Assembly (NCBI GenBank): GCA_026394555.1
Contig: JAPKXZ010000051.1
Coordinates: 59,096-123,095, forward strand
DNA length: 64,000 bases
From: Methanothrix sp.
GTDB taxonomy: Archaea; Halobacteriota; Methanosarcinia; Methanotrichales; Methanotrichaceae
Reading direction: 5' to 3'
Shown piece by piece: positions 19,930 through 28,548 of the stretch; the first letter of the stretch is position 1, and every line of letters begins with the position of its first letter. The position numbers were made by a program, and so were the translations under genes. The notes under the pieces are model-generated. The model was not told the DNA's origin and searched no databases. It was given only the letters and a program-made list of their open reading frames with translations.

Positions 19930-22900
19930 TTGAAAAAAGAAGTATGCAATAGACCACTATTTAATGGTCGCAGTCTGGTTTTTTTACTATATATATTTGT
20001 AGCCATATCCGGATTATATATAACTATCTCAGAAAGTACTGCTCAACAAGGAAAGGATTGGACTTGGTCTGTAATAACAGGAGATATTGAGGGTTATGAT
20101 AAAAATTATCCCTCTGATTCTTATCGCTACATGATAAATGATAGCGTAAACATATCCTGGAACATCATACCTTCTAATAGTTCTAAAATTATAAATACAA
20201 CGTTAAAGGTATACCCCAAGGATGACGATGAATCGAAATATAAACATTATGCAATAACTATTCCCCCATATACGGGTTCTGTTTATGCGCTATTGGTAGA
20301 TCCATCTCTTTTCGATGGTATTTTAGCAGAAAATGAAAATATATATAACGTAGAGGTAAATGCTACTGCGATAGATAATACCTCAGAAAACACAACGCGC
20401 CCTAATGAATGGCACACACATAAAATAGAGATAACAGTAACCAAGCCAGGAATACTGGTGATTCGAAAGAAGGTGCCAGGATGGAATGATGCCGACCTGT
20501 CTGGTTGGCGATTCCGAGTTGCAGGACCCGTCGATACGGTACTCACGAAAACTGCAGAAAAGGTCACGGACAACTCTGGAATGGTCGTCTTCTCAGGACT
20601 ACGACCGGGGATGTATAGTGTTGAAGAGGTTTCGAGAGACGGTTGGCTTTCAATTCCGCCTCGGAATGTGGAAGTCAAACCCGGACTGAGCAAGCCAATA
20701 GGTCCGAATGAACCACAGGAATTCCTCAATACGCCCAATACACTGACAATAATTAAGAAGGATTCTGTCGGTCATCCTTTATCCGGCTGGGCGTTCAAAG
20801 TCCAGGGATCGAAAGTGACTGAAATCACAAAGCCCACCGACGGCTCAGGAATTACAGTGGTTAAGGGATTGCCTTCGGGAGAGTACAACATCCAAGAAGA
20901 ACCCTCAAAGGCGGGATGGAGGCAGATCTCAACCGAACCGGATCTTCCATTAATATTTGGATCGGGCGAAAGCAAGTCGGTCGTTATAACTAATGCCAAC
21001 GAGGGATCTATAAAGATAACAAAGAAGGACTCTGAAGGAAATCCTCTTGCCGGATGGAGCTTTACCGTGGCCGGACCCGACAGCGCAACTGTGGTTACAG
21101 ATATTTCTGGTGTAGCTGTGGCTCGGGGGCTGTTGCCTGGAGAGTACACAGTCAAAGAGATTCAACAATCGAGATGGGTTAATGTAACGGATATTGCAAG
21201 AGCAGTTACATTAAATCCTGGAGAAAATAAGCAATTAGAGCCATTCATCAATGCGCCAATAATTCCCTTAACCATCGTTAAATTTGATGACAAAAATAGA
21301 AACGGACGACTGGACAGGGATGCAAGCGGCTCGCCAGTCGAAAGCGGGCTTTCCGGCTGGATATATATTGTGGAGGGACCAAGGGGTTTCAAGACCACAG
21401 TGGGACCGACAAATGCCGCGGGAATTGCTGAAGTAGATCTGACTCCGGGAGAATACAAGGTCACAGAGGAGATATCCTCATCTAGCAAGCCTGGCTGGAT
21501 TTGCACAACATCGAATCCACAAACGGTTAAGATATCTCGCAGTGCAGCAAATAAGGTTGAGTTCGGAAACAAGGTGAACAAGCTCACTCTAGTTGCGTTC
21601 AATGATACAAGCATGGATAGAAAGAGGGAAGGCAATGAGAGTGGATTAGCGGGATGGACATTCGTCATAAAAGGCCCTAATGATATAAGTAATCCTCCTG
21701 AAACCACTACCGGACCTACGGGTGCCGATGGCACGGTTGCTATAGATGGATTAAAGGCTGGATCGTACACCGTTACTGAGAACCTAGCAGGTGGCTGGAT
21801 AAATACTACACCAATCTCAACATCGGTCCAGATTCTGGCAGGAGAAGAAAAACAGGTGGAATTTGGCAATATCAAGCCGAGCAGGATCGAGATTTTCAAG
21901 TTCAACGATACGAACCGGAATGGTAAGCTTGATACTGGCGAAAATGGCGTACCTGGATGGTCTTTCAACGTTACAGGCCCAGGTGGGTTCGTCGATACCA
22001 CCAATCCGACCAACGCCGAAGGAACTACTGTTATCGAGGGACTTTTCCCGGGAAATTATATCATAACCGAGCCCCAAGTAGATCGCTGGCTAAATACAAC
22101 TCCCCGCATAGAGAGTGTGATGATTGGATTTGGAGATAGTCAAATAGTTACCTTTGCAAATTACTATTGTCAGAGGTGTCATAGAATCAATGATCAACCA
22201 AAGATCAACAATAGCATAGATCAGGATCTGGTCGTGATCAAAGAAGTGAGCAGTATCTCCGCAGAGAACATAAACAAGAATGGATACCCTGTGAACTACA
22301 ACATCAAGCTCTGTCCATCCGGAAGTCTTGAGCGGATCGCAGCTATTCCAACTGACATTGTGATCGCTGTAGACAATTCACGAAGCTTAAGCAATCTCAG
22401 TGAGTCGGCAATTTCAGGAGTTTCAAATCTGGTGGACGGGATATCGAAGAACGATAAGCAAAAGGTAACCAGATTGGGACTTGTTTCATGGAGCGATAAG
22501 GACTTCAGCAAAACTCAGGTTCCACTGACAGATGATTACAATTCAGTTGCATCGGCAGCAAAGAACATAATCTTCCCTGAAGGCAATTACACCGACTATC
22601 AGGAAGCAATCAATTCCGCTCTCCTGCCGTTCCAGGGGATAAAATCGGATACAAGCAGGACCAAGAAAATCGTGTTCATAACCGATGCAAACGACAGTGG
22701 ATATATTGCGCCTTCTAGTATGCCTGGGCGTGATTATACGATTTACGCCATTGTGGTAGGAAACAACAAGGGCATAAAGCCATATGAGATGCTGGACAAG
22801 CTAACAAGGGATCATCAGGGATACATAAGATCCATAAACAACATCTCTGAGCTGCAAGATGCACTCATTCAAATGGCTACGGCAGGATCGAGGGTCAAGA

Positions 22901-23331
22901 ATGTGCACCTAGTTGAAACTTTGCCTAACTATTTGATCTTGAATAACGGTACCGCTGAAGACGACTTCGGCAAGATAAAGCTCAACGGAGACAGCAAGGA
23001 ATGGACTACCACTACCATCTCCTGGGATGTGGGCGATCTATCTGGATGCTGGAACACGACTTTCGAGGCGTTCTTCTGCTGGAAGCTACCCGCGGATGTG
23101 AATCAACAAAAGTTGACATCTTACGTCAATTACACAGATGATACGGGAGTTGAGAGAACAATTCTGCTGCCTGAGTATGAGATTAATATAGTGCCGGCCT
23201 CAAGGCAAGAATCTCAAGGGGGGCCAGTGAAGACGGAAGAAAAGAAGCAGCCCGGATTCGAGGCATTGTTCGCAGCGATGGGGCTTTCCATTGCAGGATA
23301 TCTCTATCGCAGGAGGAATGCAGGAGATTGA
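19930..23331 (+). CDS. surface protein: multiple SdrD-B/prealbumin-like repeats + vWA domain + PGF-CTERM-like anchor
   Basis: Repeated ...GWSFTVAGPDS...PGEYTVKE units; vWA MIDAS DNSRS in TDIVIAVDNSRSLSN; C-terminal QPGFEALFAAMGLSIAGYLYRRRNAGD. Confidence 0.85.
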   Translation: MKKEVCNRPLFNGRSLVFLLYIFVAISGLYITISESTAQQGKDWTWSVITGDIEGYDKNYPSDSYRYMINDSVNISWNIIPSNSSKIINTTLKVYPKDDDESKYKHYAITIPPYTGSVYALLVDPSLFDGILAENENIYNVEVNATAIDNTSENTTRPNEWHTHKIEITVTKPGILVIRKKVPGWNDADLSGWRFRVAGPVDTVLTKTAEKVTDNSGMVVFSGLRPGMYSVEEVSRDGWLSIPPRNVEVKPGLSKPIGPNEPQEFLNTPNTLTIIKKDSVGHPLSGWAFKVQGSKVTEITKPTDGSGITVVKGLPSGEYNIQEEPSKAGWRQISTEPDLPLIFGSGESKSVVITNANEGSIKITKKDSEGNPLAGWSFTVAGPDSATVVTDISGVAVARGLLPGEYTVKEIQQSRWVNVTDIARAVTLNPGENKQLEPFINAPIIPLTIVKFDDKNRNGRLDRDASGSPVESGLSGWIYIVEGPRGFKTTVGPTNAAGIAEVDLTPGEYKVTEEISSSSKPGWICTTSNPQTVKISRSAANKVEFGNKVNKLTLVAFNDTSMDRKREGNESGLAGWTFVIKGPNDISNPPETTTGPTGADGTVAIDGLKAGSYTVTENLAGGWINTTPISTSVQILAGEEKQVEFGNIKPSRIEIFKFNDTNRNGKLDTGENGVPGWSFNVTGPGGFVDTTNPTNAEGTTVIEGLFPGNYIITEPQVDRWLNTTPRIESVMIGFGDSQIVTFANYYCQRCHRINDQPKINNSIDQDLVVIKEVSSISAENINKNGYPVNYNIKLCPSGSLERIAAIPTDIVIAVDNSRSLSNLSESAISGVSNLVDGISKNDKQKVTRLGLVSWSDKDFSKTQVPLTDDYNSVASAAKNIIFPEGNYTDYQEAINSALLPFQGIKSDTSRTKKIVFITDANDSGYIAPSSMPGRDYTIYAIVVGNNKGIKPYEMLDKLTRDHQGYIRSINNISELQDALIQMATAGSRVKNVHLVETLPNYLILNNGTAEDDFGKIKLNGDSKEWTTTTISWDVGDLSGCWNTTFEAFFCWKLPADVNQQKLTSYVNYTDDTGVERTILLPEYEINIVPASRQESQGGPVKTEEKKQPGFEALFAAMGLSIAGYLYRRRNAGD

Positions 23332-23352
23332 TGGGACGAAAATCCCATCATT
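23332..23352. terminator. hairpin downstream of the vWA surface gene
   Basis: GATGGGA-cgaaaa-TCCCATC immediately after the stop codon. Confidence 0.5.
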
Positions 23353-23569
23353 ATCAATCCTTTTTGCGATTATATTCTGAATTTGTGTAGTCCCGAAACC
23401 TTTGACTTTATATACCCACCAATGGGGCATGGGAAAGAAGAATAAAGTCGTAACCTGGATAGCGACGCGAGTGCCACCTACAATTTCCCCAACCGGTCAT
23501 ATCCAGGCCAATGTATTGGCTATTTTTCTCATTAACTCCAATTAGAAAATTATACACATGTTGCTATAA

Positions 23570-24028
23570 TTATGTACTTGTAGGTGTTATATGACCTACA
23601 AAGAGCCAAAATGCGTAATTCAATTTAAATATTGTTGGAGTTTCATTCATATCGTCGATATATTGACTCATGCGATCCTTCAACTCTTCATTGGATGATA
23701 CACGAATCCCTCTCAGCATGCTTCGAGTCATTTTGCTGAATAGGCTCTTGATTATATTTAGCCATGAGGCATGTTTTGGTGTAAAGACAAAATGAAAGCG
23801 TTGCGGAACTGTTTTGAGATAGCTCTTAGTTTCCTTAGATGTATGTACGCTAACATTCTCCAGAATAATAATTATTTTTATATCTTTTAGATAGGCTGAA
23901 TCGACACATTTTAAGAATTCAATGAACTCCCTACTTCTATGCCTATCGAATATCCTATAATGAACTGTCCCGGTTAAGAGATCAATTCCTGCAAGCAGAG
24001 ATATTGTGCCATGCCTGCACGAGGCCAT
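23570..24028 (-). pseudogene. degenerate IS630-family transposase, C-terminal part of DDE domain
   Basis: HGTISLLAGIDLLTGTVHYRIFDRHRSREFIEFL...RFHFVFTPKHASWLNIIKSLFSKMTRSMLRGI; N-terminal half missing; expected catalytic D (LDN) is E and expected E (WLNxxE) is K. Confidence 0.8.
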
Positions 24029-24212
24029 ACGGCTGGCGCGGGGCCGGGTGGAAGCGAGAGAAGAATAATCGGGGTTTCGCGTCTTCGCATGGTGCCCTGG
24101 ATCTCACGCGAAGCCACGAAGAAGCCATGATCGCCAACCTCATGACCAATGCAAAGCCTTACTAAGTTTAGAGACATTTTCATAGCCAAAAGGGATGGAG
24201 AGCGAGGGCGCA

Positions 24213-25094
24213 ATGGTGAGCATACTGATTTTGGGAGGCACGGGCGAGACTGGTTCTTGGTTTGCCCGCTACTTTAAGGAGAAGGGCTTTGACGTGGCGG
24301 TCTGGGGGCCGAGCGGCAAGGTGGAGGTGGCCGAGCGGCTGGGGGTGCGCTATGCTTTGGACAAGATGGCTGAAGTGGAAAAGAGCGACATCGTCCTGGT
24401 CAGCGTAACCATCGAGAAGACGGTGCAGGTCATCCGGGAGGTTGCGCCTCACATGCATCCCGGCAGCCTGATCATGGATGTGACCTCCATCAAGTCCGGG
24501 CCGGTAAAGGCCATGAAGACCTATGCCCCCAAAGGCGTTGAAGTTTTAGGCACTCATCCCATGTTCGGGCCCACCATGGCCTCTCTTGCCGGTCAGACCA
24601 TCATCCTCACGCCCGTGGAGGGAAAGACGGGAAAGTGGCTCTCCATCATGCAGTCGCTCTTCCAGTCGGACGGAGCGCACGTGGAAATACTGGATGCGGA
24701 GGAGCACGACGAGATCATGGCTGTGGTGCAGGCCCTCACTCACTTCGCCTACATCGGCATTGGGGCGGCGCTGCGTACTCTGGACTTTGATGTGCAGAGG
24801 TCGAGGAAATTCATGTCTCCGGTCTACGAGATCATGATCGACTTTGTGGGCCGAGTCCTAGACCAAAATCCCGAGCTTTACGCCTCCATTCAGACGAATC
24901 CCAAGGCGGCAGCCGTTCGCCAGACCTTTGTGGCCGAATGCATGCGGCTTTGCGAAAAGGCGGATGCGGGAGATCTGGAGGGATTCAAGCAGATCATGAG
25001 AGAGGCAGCCGAGCACTACGGAGGAACGCATGCGGCGTTGGAGAGGTCGGATCGGGTGATCAACGCGCGGATCGAGGAGAAAGAAAAAAGCTAA
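24213..25094 (+). CDS. tyrA: prephenate dehydrogenase
   Basis: ILILGGTGETGSWFARYFKEKGFDVAVWG, DVTSIKSGPVKAM, GTHPMFGPTMASLAGQTIILTP; start at 24213 preferred to 24195. Confidence 0.88.
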   Translation: MVSILILGGTGETGSWFARYFKEKGFDVAVWGPSGKVEVAERLGVRYALDKMAEVEKSDIVLVSVTIEKTVQVIREVAPHMHPGSLIMDVTSIKSGPVKAMKTYAPKGVEVLGTHPMFGPTMASLAGQTIILTPVEGKTGKWLSIMQSLFQSDGAHVEILDAEEHDEIMAVVQALTHFAYIGIGAALRTLDFDVQRSRKFMSPVYEIMIDFVGRVLDQNPELYASIQTNPKAAAVRQTFVAECMRLCEKADAGDLEGFKQIMREAAEHYGGTHAALERSDRVINARIEEKEKS

Positions 25095-26492
25095 TCATAG
25101 AAACAGCCAGTAAACCAGCACGTTCAGCACCGTCAGAGGTACCCCTACCCTGGCAAACTCCAGGAAAGTGAGCGTCTCGCCGCTCTTCTCCGCATTTTGG
25201 ATGATTATCACGTTGCTGGCCGCTCCCAAAATAAAGAGATTTCCAGCGATGGTGCTTCCCGCGGCCAGGGCCATGAGCGCCTGGGGGGAGGGATTGATCA
25301 GCAGCGGCTGGCAGAGGGCCACCAGTGGCACATTGGAGATGAGCTGGCTTAAGAGGACAGAAAGCGCCAGAATGGTGGGAATGGAGGCCAGATCGGCATT
25401 TGATCCGGCCAGAAGAGACTGAAAGATCCCCGACCTCCAGACCGCGTCCATGAGAACGAACATGGCGGCAAAAAAGATCAGAGTGCACCAGTCGATGTTT
25501 CTCAGAACCTCGTATCTTTTGCTGCTGAAGAGAAGGATGGGCAACGCCGAGATGAGGGCGATGTAGGTCAGCCGAAACTCGCCGCCCATGCCAAAGATTA
25601 CCGCGCCCATCTTGGCCAGGATCAATGCTATGAGCAGAACGAAGGATACACGGGAGAGACGAGCTAATGCCGGGTCCGAGATCTCTTCTTGGCCGATCTG
25701 AAGCGTTGTGTTCTGAAACTGCTCTTTGTAGAAAAATCGGAGCACCAGATAGGCCAGCAAAAGGTTGGCAACCGTAGGCAACAGCAGATACTGCAAAAAG
25801 ACGAGAAAGGGATTGGATAGGTTTGCATTGACGGCGATGAGCAGATTTTGCGGGTTGCCGATGGGGCTCATGGCGCTGCCGATGGTCACGGCAAAGGCCA
25901 AAGTGAGGAGCAATAGCTTGGGGGCGATCTTGAGCGTCCGGGCAAAGTAGAGCATGAGCGGCGTGCCGATGATAGCTATTGTGTCATTCATGAGCAGAGC
26001 CGAGAGAAAGCCCATGGCAAACAGGATGAGAAGCAAAAGCTGATCCAGATTGCCGGCCGGGCGGAAGAGTCGATTGAACAGATATAGAAGATAGCCGCTC
26101 TCCTGCATGCACTCGCCAATTACGAACATCGCTCCCAGAAAGATCATCACATCCAGGTTTACAGCGCGAGCAGCATCCGCAGGCGAGATCTGGCCGGTGA
26201 AGAGTACCGTCAGGGCGCCCAGCAGCATAATCTGCCAGATGGCAAGGCTATTCTTGCCCACCTGCCGGACGGCAATGAGGACGAAAACCGCAGCTAAAGC
26301 CATGACAGAAATATTGGCATAATTGGCATAATTTACGGCTTCGAACATTTCCGTTGTCCAGTGTCCCTTTGCGTGACTGATTCTCCACTCCTCAAAGATA
26401 AAGTTCTTCTTTACAGGCAAGAAAACACCAATCCCGTTTTTCGAAACGGATGCCGCGTAGTGATAATTGTAATATATATCCCTGACCGACAC
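25095..26492 (-). CDS. SLC13/ArsB-NhaD-superfamily anion permease
   Basis: Multi-TM; NLDVMIFLGAMFVIGECM, LLMNDTIAIIGTPLML, GSAMSPIGNPQNLLIA, GSTIAGNLFILGAASNVIIIQNA; true start may be internal (for example at MFEAVNYANYAN). Confidence 0.82.
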   Translation of the reverse strand: MSVRDIYYNYHYAASVSKNGIGVFLPVKKNFIFEEWRISHAKGHWTTEMFEAVNYANYANISVMALAAVFVLIAVRQVGKNSLAIWQIMLLGALTVLFTGQISPADAARAVNLDVMIFLGAMFVIGECMQESGYLLYLFNRLFRPAGNLDQLLLLILFAMGFLSALLMNDTIAIIGTPLMLYFARTLKIAPKLLLLTLAFAVTIGSAMSPIGNPQNLLIAVNANLSNPFLVFLQYLLLPTVANLLLAYLVLRFFYKEQFQNTTLQIGQEEISDPALARLSRVSFVLLIALILAKMGAVIFGMGGEFRLTYIALISALPILLFSSKRYEVLRNIDWCTLIFFAAMFVLMDAVWRSGIFQSLLAGSNADLASIPTILALSVLLSQLISNVPLVALCQPLLINPSPQALMALAAGSTIAGNLFILGAASNVIIIQNAEKSGETLTFLEFARVGVPLTVLNVLVYWLFL

Positions 26493-26534
26493 CCTTATAG
26501 CTTGCTATAATGCTACATGCTACCACACGCCACG

Positions 26535-26551
26535 GCTTTCCCCGGGAAAGC
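26535..26551. promoter_or_regulatory. near-perfect palindrome upstream of symporter genes, possible operator
   Basis: GCTTTCCC-C-GGGAAAGC (8-1-8). Confidence 0.4.
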
Positions 26552-26604
26552 TCGCAATATGAGTGTAGGCTGGCAGAATAGACTGCAATCAGGCAGCATT
26601 ATGG

Positions 26605-26805
26605 TTGGTGATAATCGTGCTAGGCATTGATGATCCTTGGATCTGGGGAGTCTATCTTCTTTGTATTCTTAGCGCACTTTTGTGCGTGATTTACGGCTTA
26701 TTAAACTGGAATCGAGAAGGAGAGCTTGAGGCAATGGAAATAAAAGAGGAAGCCGACTGGGAAGCCGGTGAAGAAGATATGCAGGAAAAAGAGCTGGGAA
26801 TGTGA
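26605..26805 (+). CDS. small single-TM protein preceding a sodium:solute symporter (putative symporter accessory protein)
   Basis: DDPWIWGVYLLCILSALLCVIYGLLNWNREGE + acidic tail; ends just upstream of the symporter start. Confidence 0.75.
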   Translation: MVIIVLGIDDPWIWGVYLLCILSALLCVIYGLLNWNREGELEAMEIKEEADWEAGEEDMQEKELGM

Positions 26806-26810
26806 TCTAA

Positions 26811-28397
26811 ATGAATCTTACTCTCCTTTATATTATTATTCTGATCTACCTTCTTGCCACCCTCTATCTGGGTTACAGAGGCTGGAAATCAACCAAGGAC
26901 TCAGAGGGCTACCTGGTGGCAGGTAGAACGACCCACCCCTACATCATGGCCATGAGCTACGGGGCTACCTTCATCAGCACCTCGGCCATCGTCGGCTTCG
27001 GCGGCTCAGCCGGCCTCTTCGGCATGGGCCTGCTGTGGCTGACGTTGCTCAACATATTCGTGGGCATCTTTTTGGCCTTCATTGTTTATGGCAAGCGCAC
27101 CCGGAAGATAGGCCACAACCTCAATGCCATGACCTTTCCCGAGCTATTGGGGAAGAGATTCGACAGCAAATTCATCCAGTATTTCAGCGGTCTTGTCATC
27201 TTCTTCGGCATGCCGCTTTACGCCTCGGTGGTTCTGATCGGTGCTGCGCGCTTCATGGAGACGACTTTAGCCATCGACTTTAAAGTGGCACTGCTTATTT
27301 ACTCCCTCATAATCACCGCTTATGTGTTCTGGGGTGGCATACGCGGTGTCATGTATACCGACGCCATGCAGGGAACCATTATGTTCGTGGGCATGCTCTT
27401 TCTTCTGATTATGACCTACCACAATCTGGGTGGAATTACCGCCGCCCACCAGGCGCTAACCGATATGGCTCATCTGGTTCCGGCAAAGCTCGCCGCCATG
27501 GGCCACACGGGATGGACATCTATGCCCGCCTTCGGCAGCACCTGGTGGTGGACACTGGTATCAACCATTGTCATGGGCGTGGGCATTGGAGTCTTAGCCA
27601 TGCCGCAGCTTGTCGTGCGGTTCATGACGGTAAAATCCAACCGGGAGCTCAATCGGGGCGTTCTCATCGGCGGCATCTTCATATTAGCCATGACGGGCGT
27701 GGCCTTCGTGGTAGGATCTCTTTCTAATGTCTTCTTCTATCAGAACATGGGAAATATATCCGTAAACATAGCCAAAGGCAATGCAGACAGCATAATTCCC
27801 CTATACATCAATGCTGCAACTCCGGAGTGGTTCGTCTACCTATTCATGCTCACCCTTCTGGCCGCAGCCATGTCTACATCCAGCTCCCAGTTTCATGCTC
27901 AAGGGAGCGCGATTGGCAGGGATATCTATGAGACATTGACTAATAAAAAAGGCGGCGAATCGATACTGATTACGAGGGCAGGAATAGTAATAGCCGTCAT
28001 AATTGCCGTCACTCTGGGCGTAATTCTTCCCGACAACATAATCGCTCGCGGCACGGCTATTTTCTTCGGCCTGTGTGCAGCTGCCTTTTTGCCCATGTAC
28101 ACCAGCGCACTCTACTGGAAGGGAGCTACCAAAGCCGGAGCCATTGCAGGCCTCGTCACCGGCACGTTTGTGACCCTCTTTTGGTATCTGTTCATCCATA
28201 AAGCCGAGGCTGTGCCTCTGGGGATATGCAAGATGCTCCTGGGCAGGGACGTCCTGATCGCTCAGATGCCCTGGCCGGTGGTAGACCCGATATTAGTGGC
28301 CCTACCGCTGGCGATACTGGCAACAGTGGCTGTAAGCCTGATGACAAAGAGACCGAGCGATAGACATCTGGAGGAATGCTTCAAAGGAATTAAATAA
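26811..28397 (+). CDS. sodium:solute symporter (SSS) family transporter
   Basis: YLVAGRTTHPYIMAMSYGATFISTSAIVGFGGSAGLFGMG...; SSS-type multi-TM with STSSSQFHAQGSAIGRDIY. Confidence 0.9.
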   Translation: MNLTLLYIIILIYLLATLYLGYRGWKSTKDSEGYLVAGRTTHPYIMAMSYGATFISTSAIVGFGGSAGLFGMGLLWLTLLNIFVGIFLAFIVYGKRTRKIGHNLNAMTFPELLGKRFDSKFIQYFSGLVIFFGMPLYASVVLIGAARFMETTLAIDFKVALLIYSLIITAYVFWGGIRGVMYTDAMQGTIMFVGMLFLLIMTYHNLGGITAAHQALTDMAHLVPAKLAAMGHTGWTSMPAFGSTWWWTLVSTIVMGVGIGVLAMPQLVVRFMTVKSNRELNRGVLIGGIFILAMTGVAFVVGSLSNVFFYQNMGNISVNIAKGNADSIIPLYINAATPEWFVYLFMLTLLAAAMSTSSSQFHAQGSAIGRDIYETLTNKKGGESILITRAGIVIAVIIAVTLGVILPDNIIARGTAIFFGLCAAAFLPMYTSALYWKGATKAGAIAGLVTGTFVTLFWYLFIHKAEAVPLGICKMLLGRDVLIAQMPWPVVDPILVALPLAILATVAVSLMTKRPSDRHLEECFKGIK

Positions 28398-28548
28398 TCC
28401 TTTTTTTGCAATCGTTCCTTTTTTATTTTTATTCTTGTCCGGCATAGATTGTCAAGATTCTCCATCATCGAAAATGTTATAACTATAAACCGATCTCTAA
28501 TCAAACCATAAGACAGAAACCGGTTGATCCAATCGTTGGAGGGAGATT

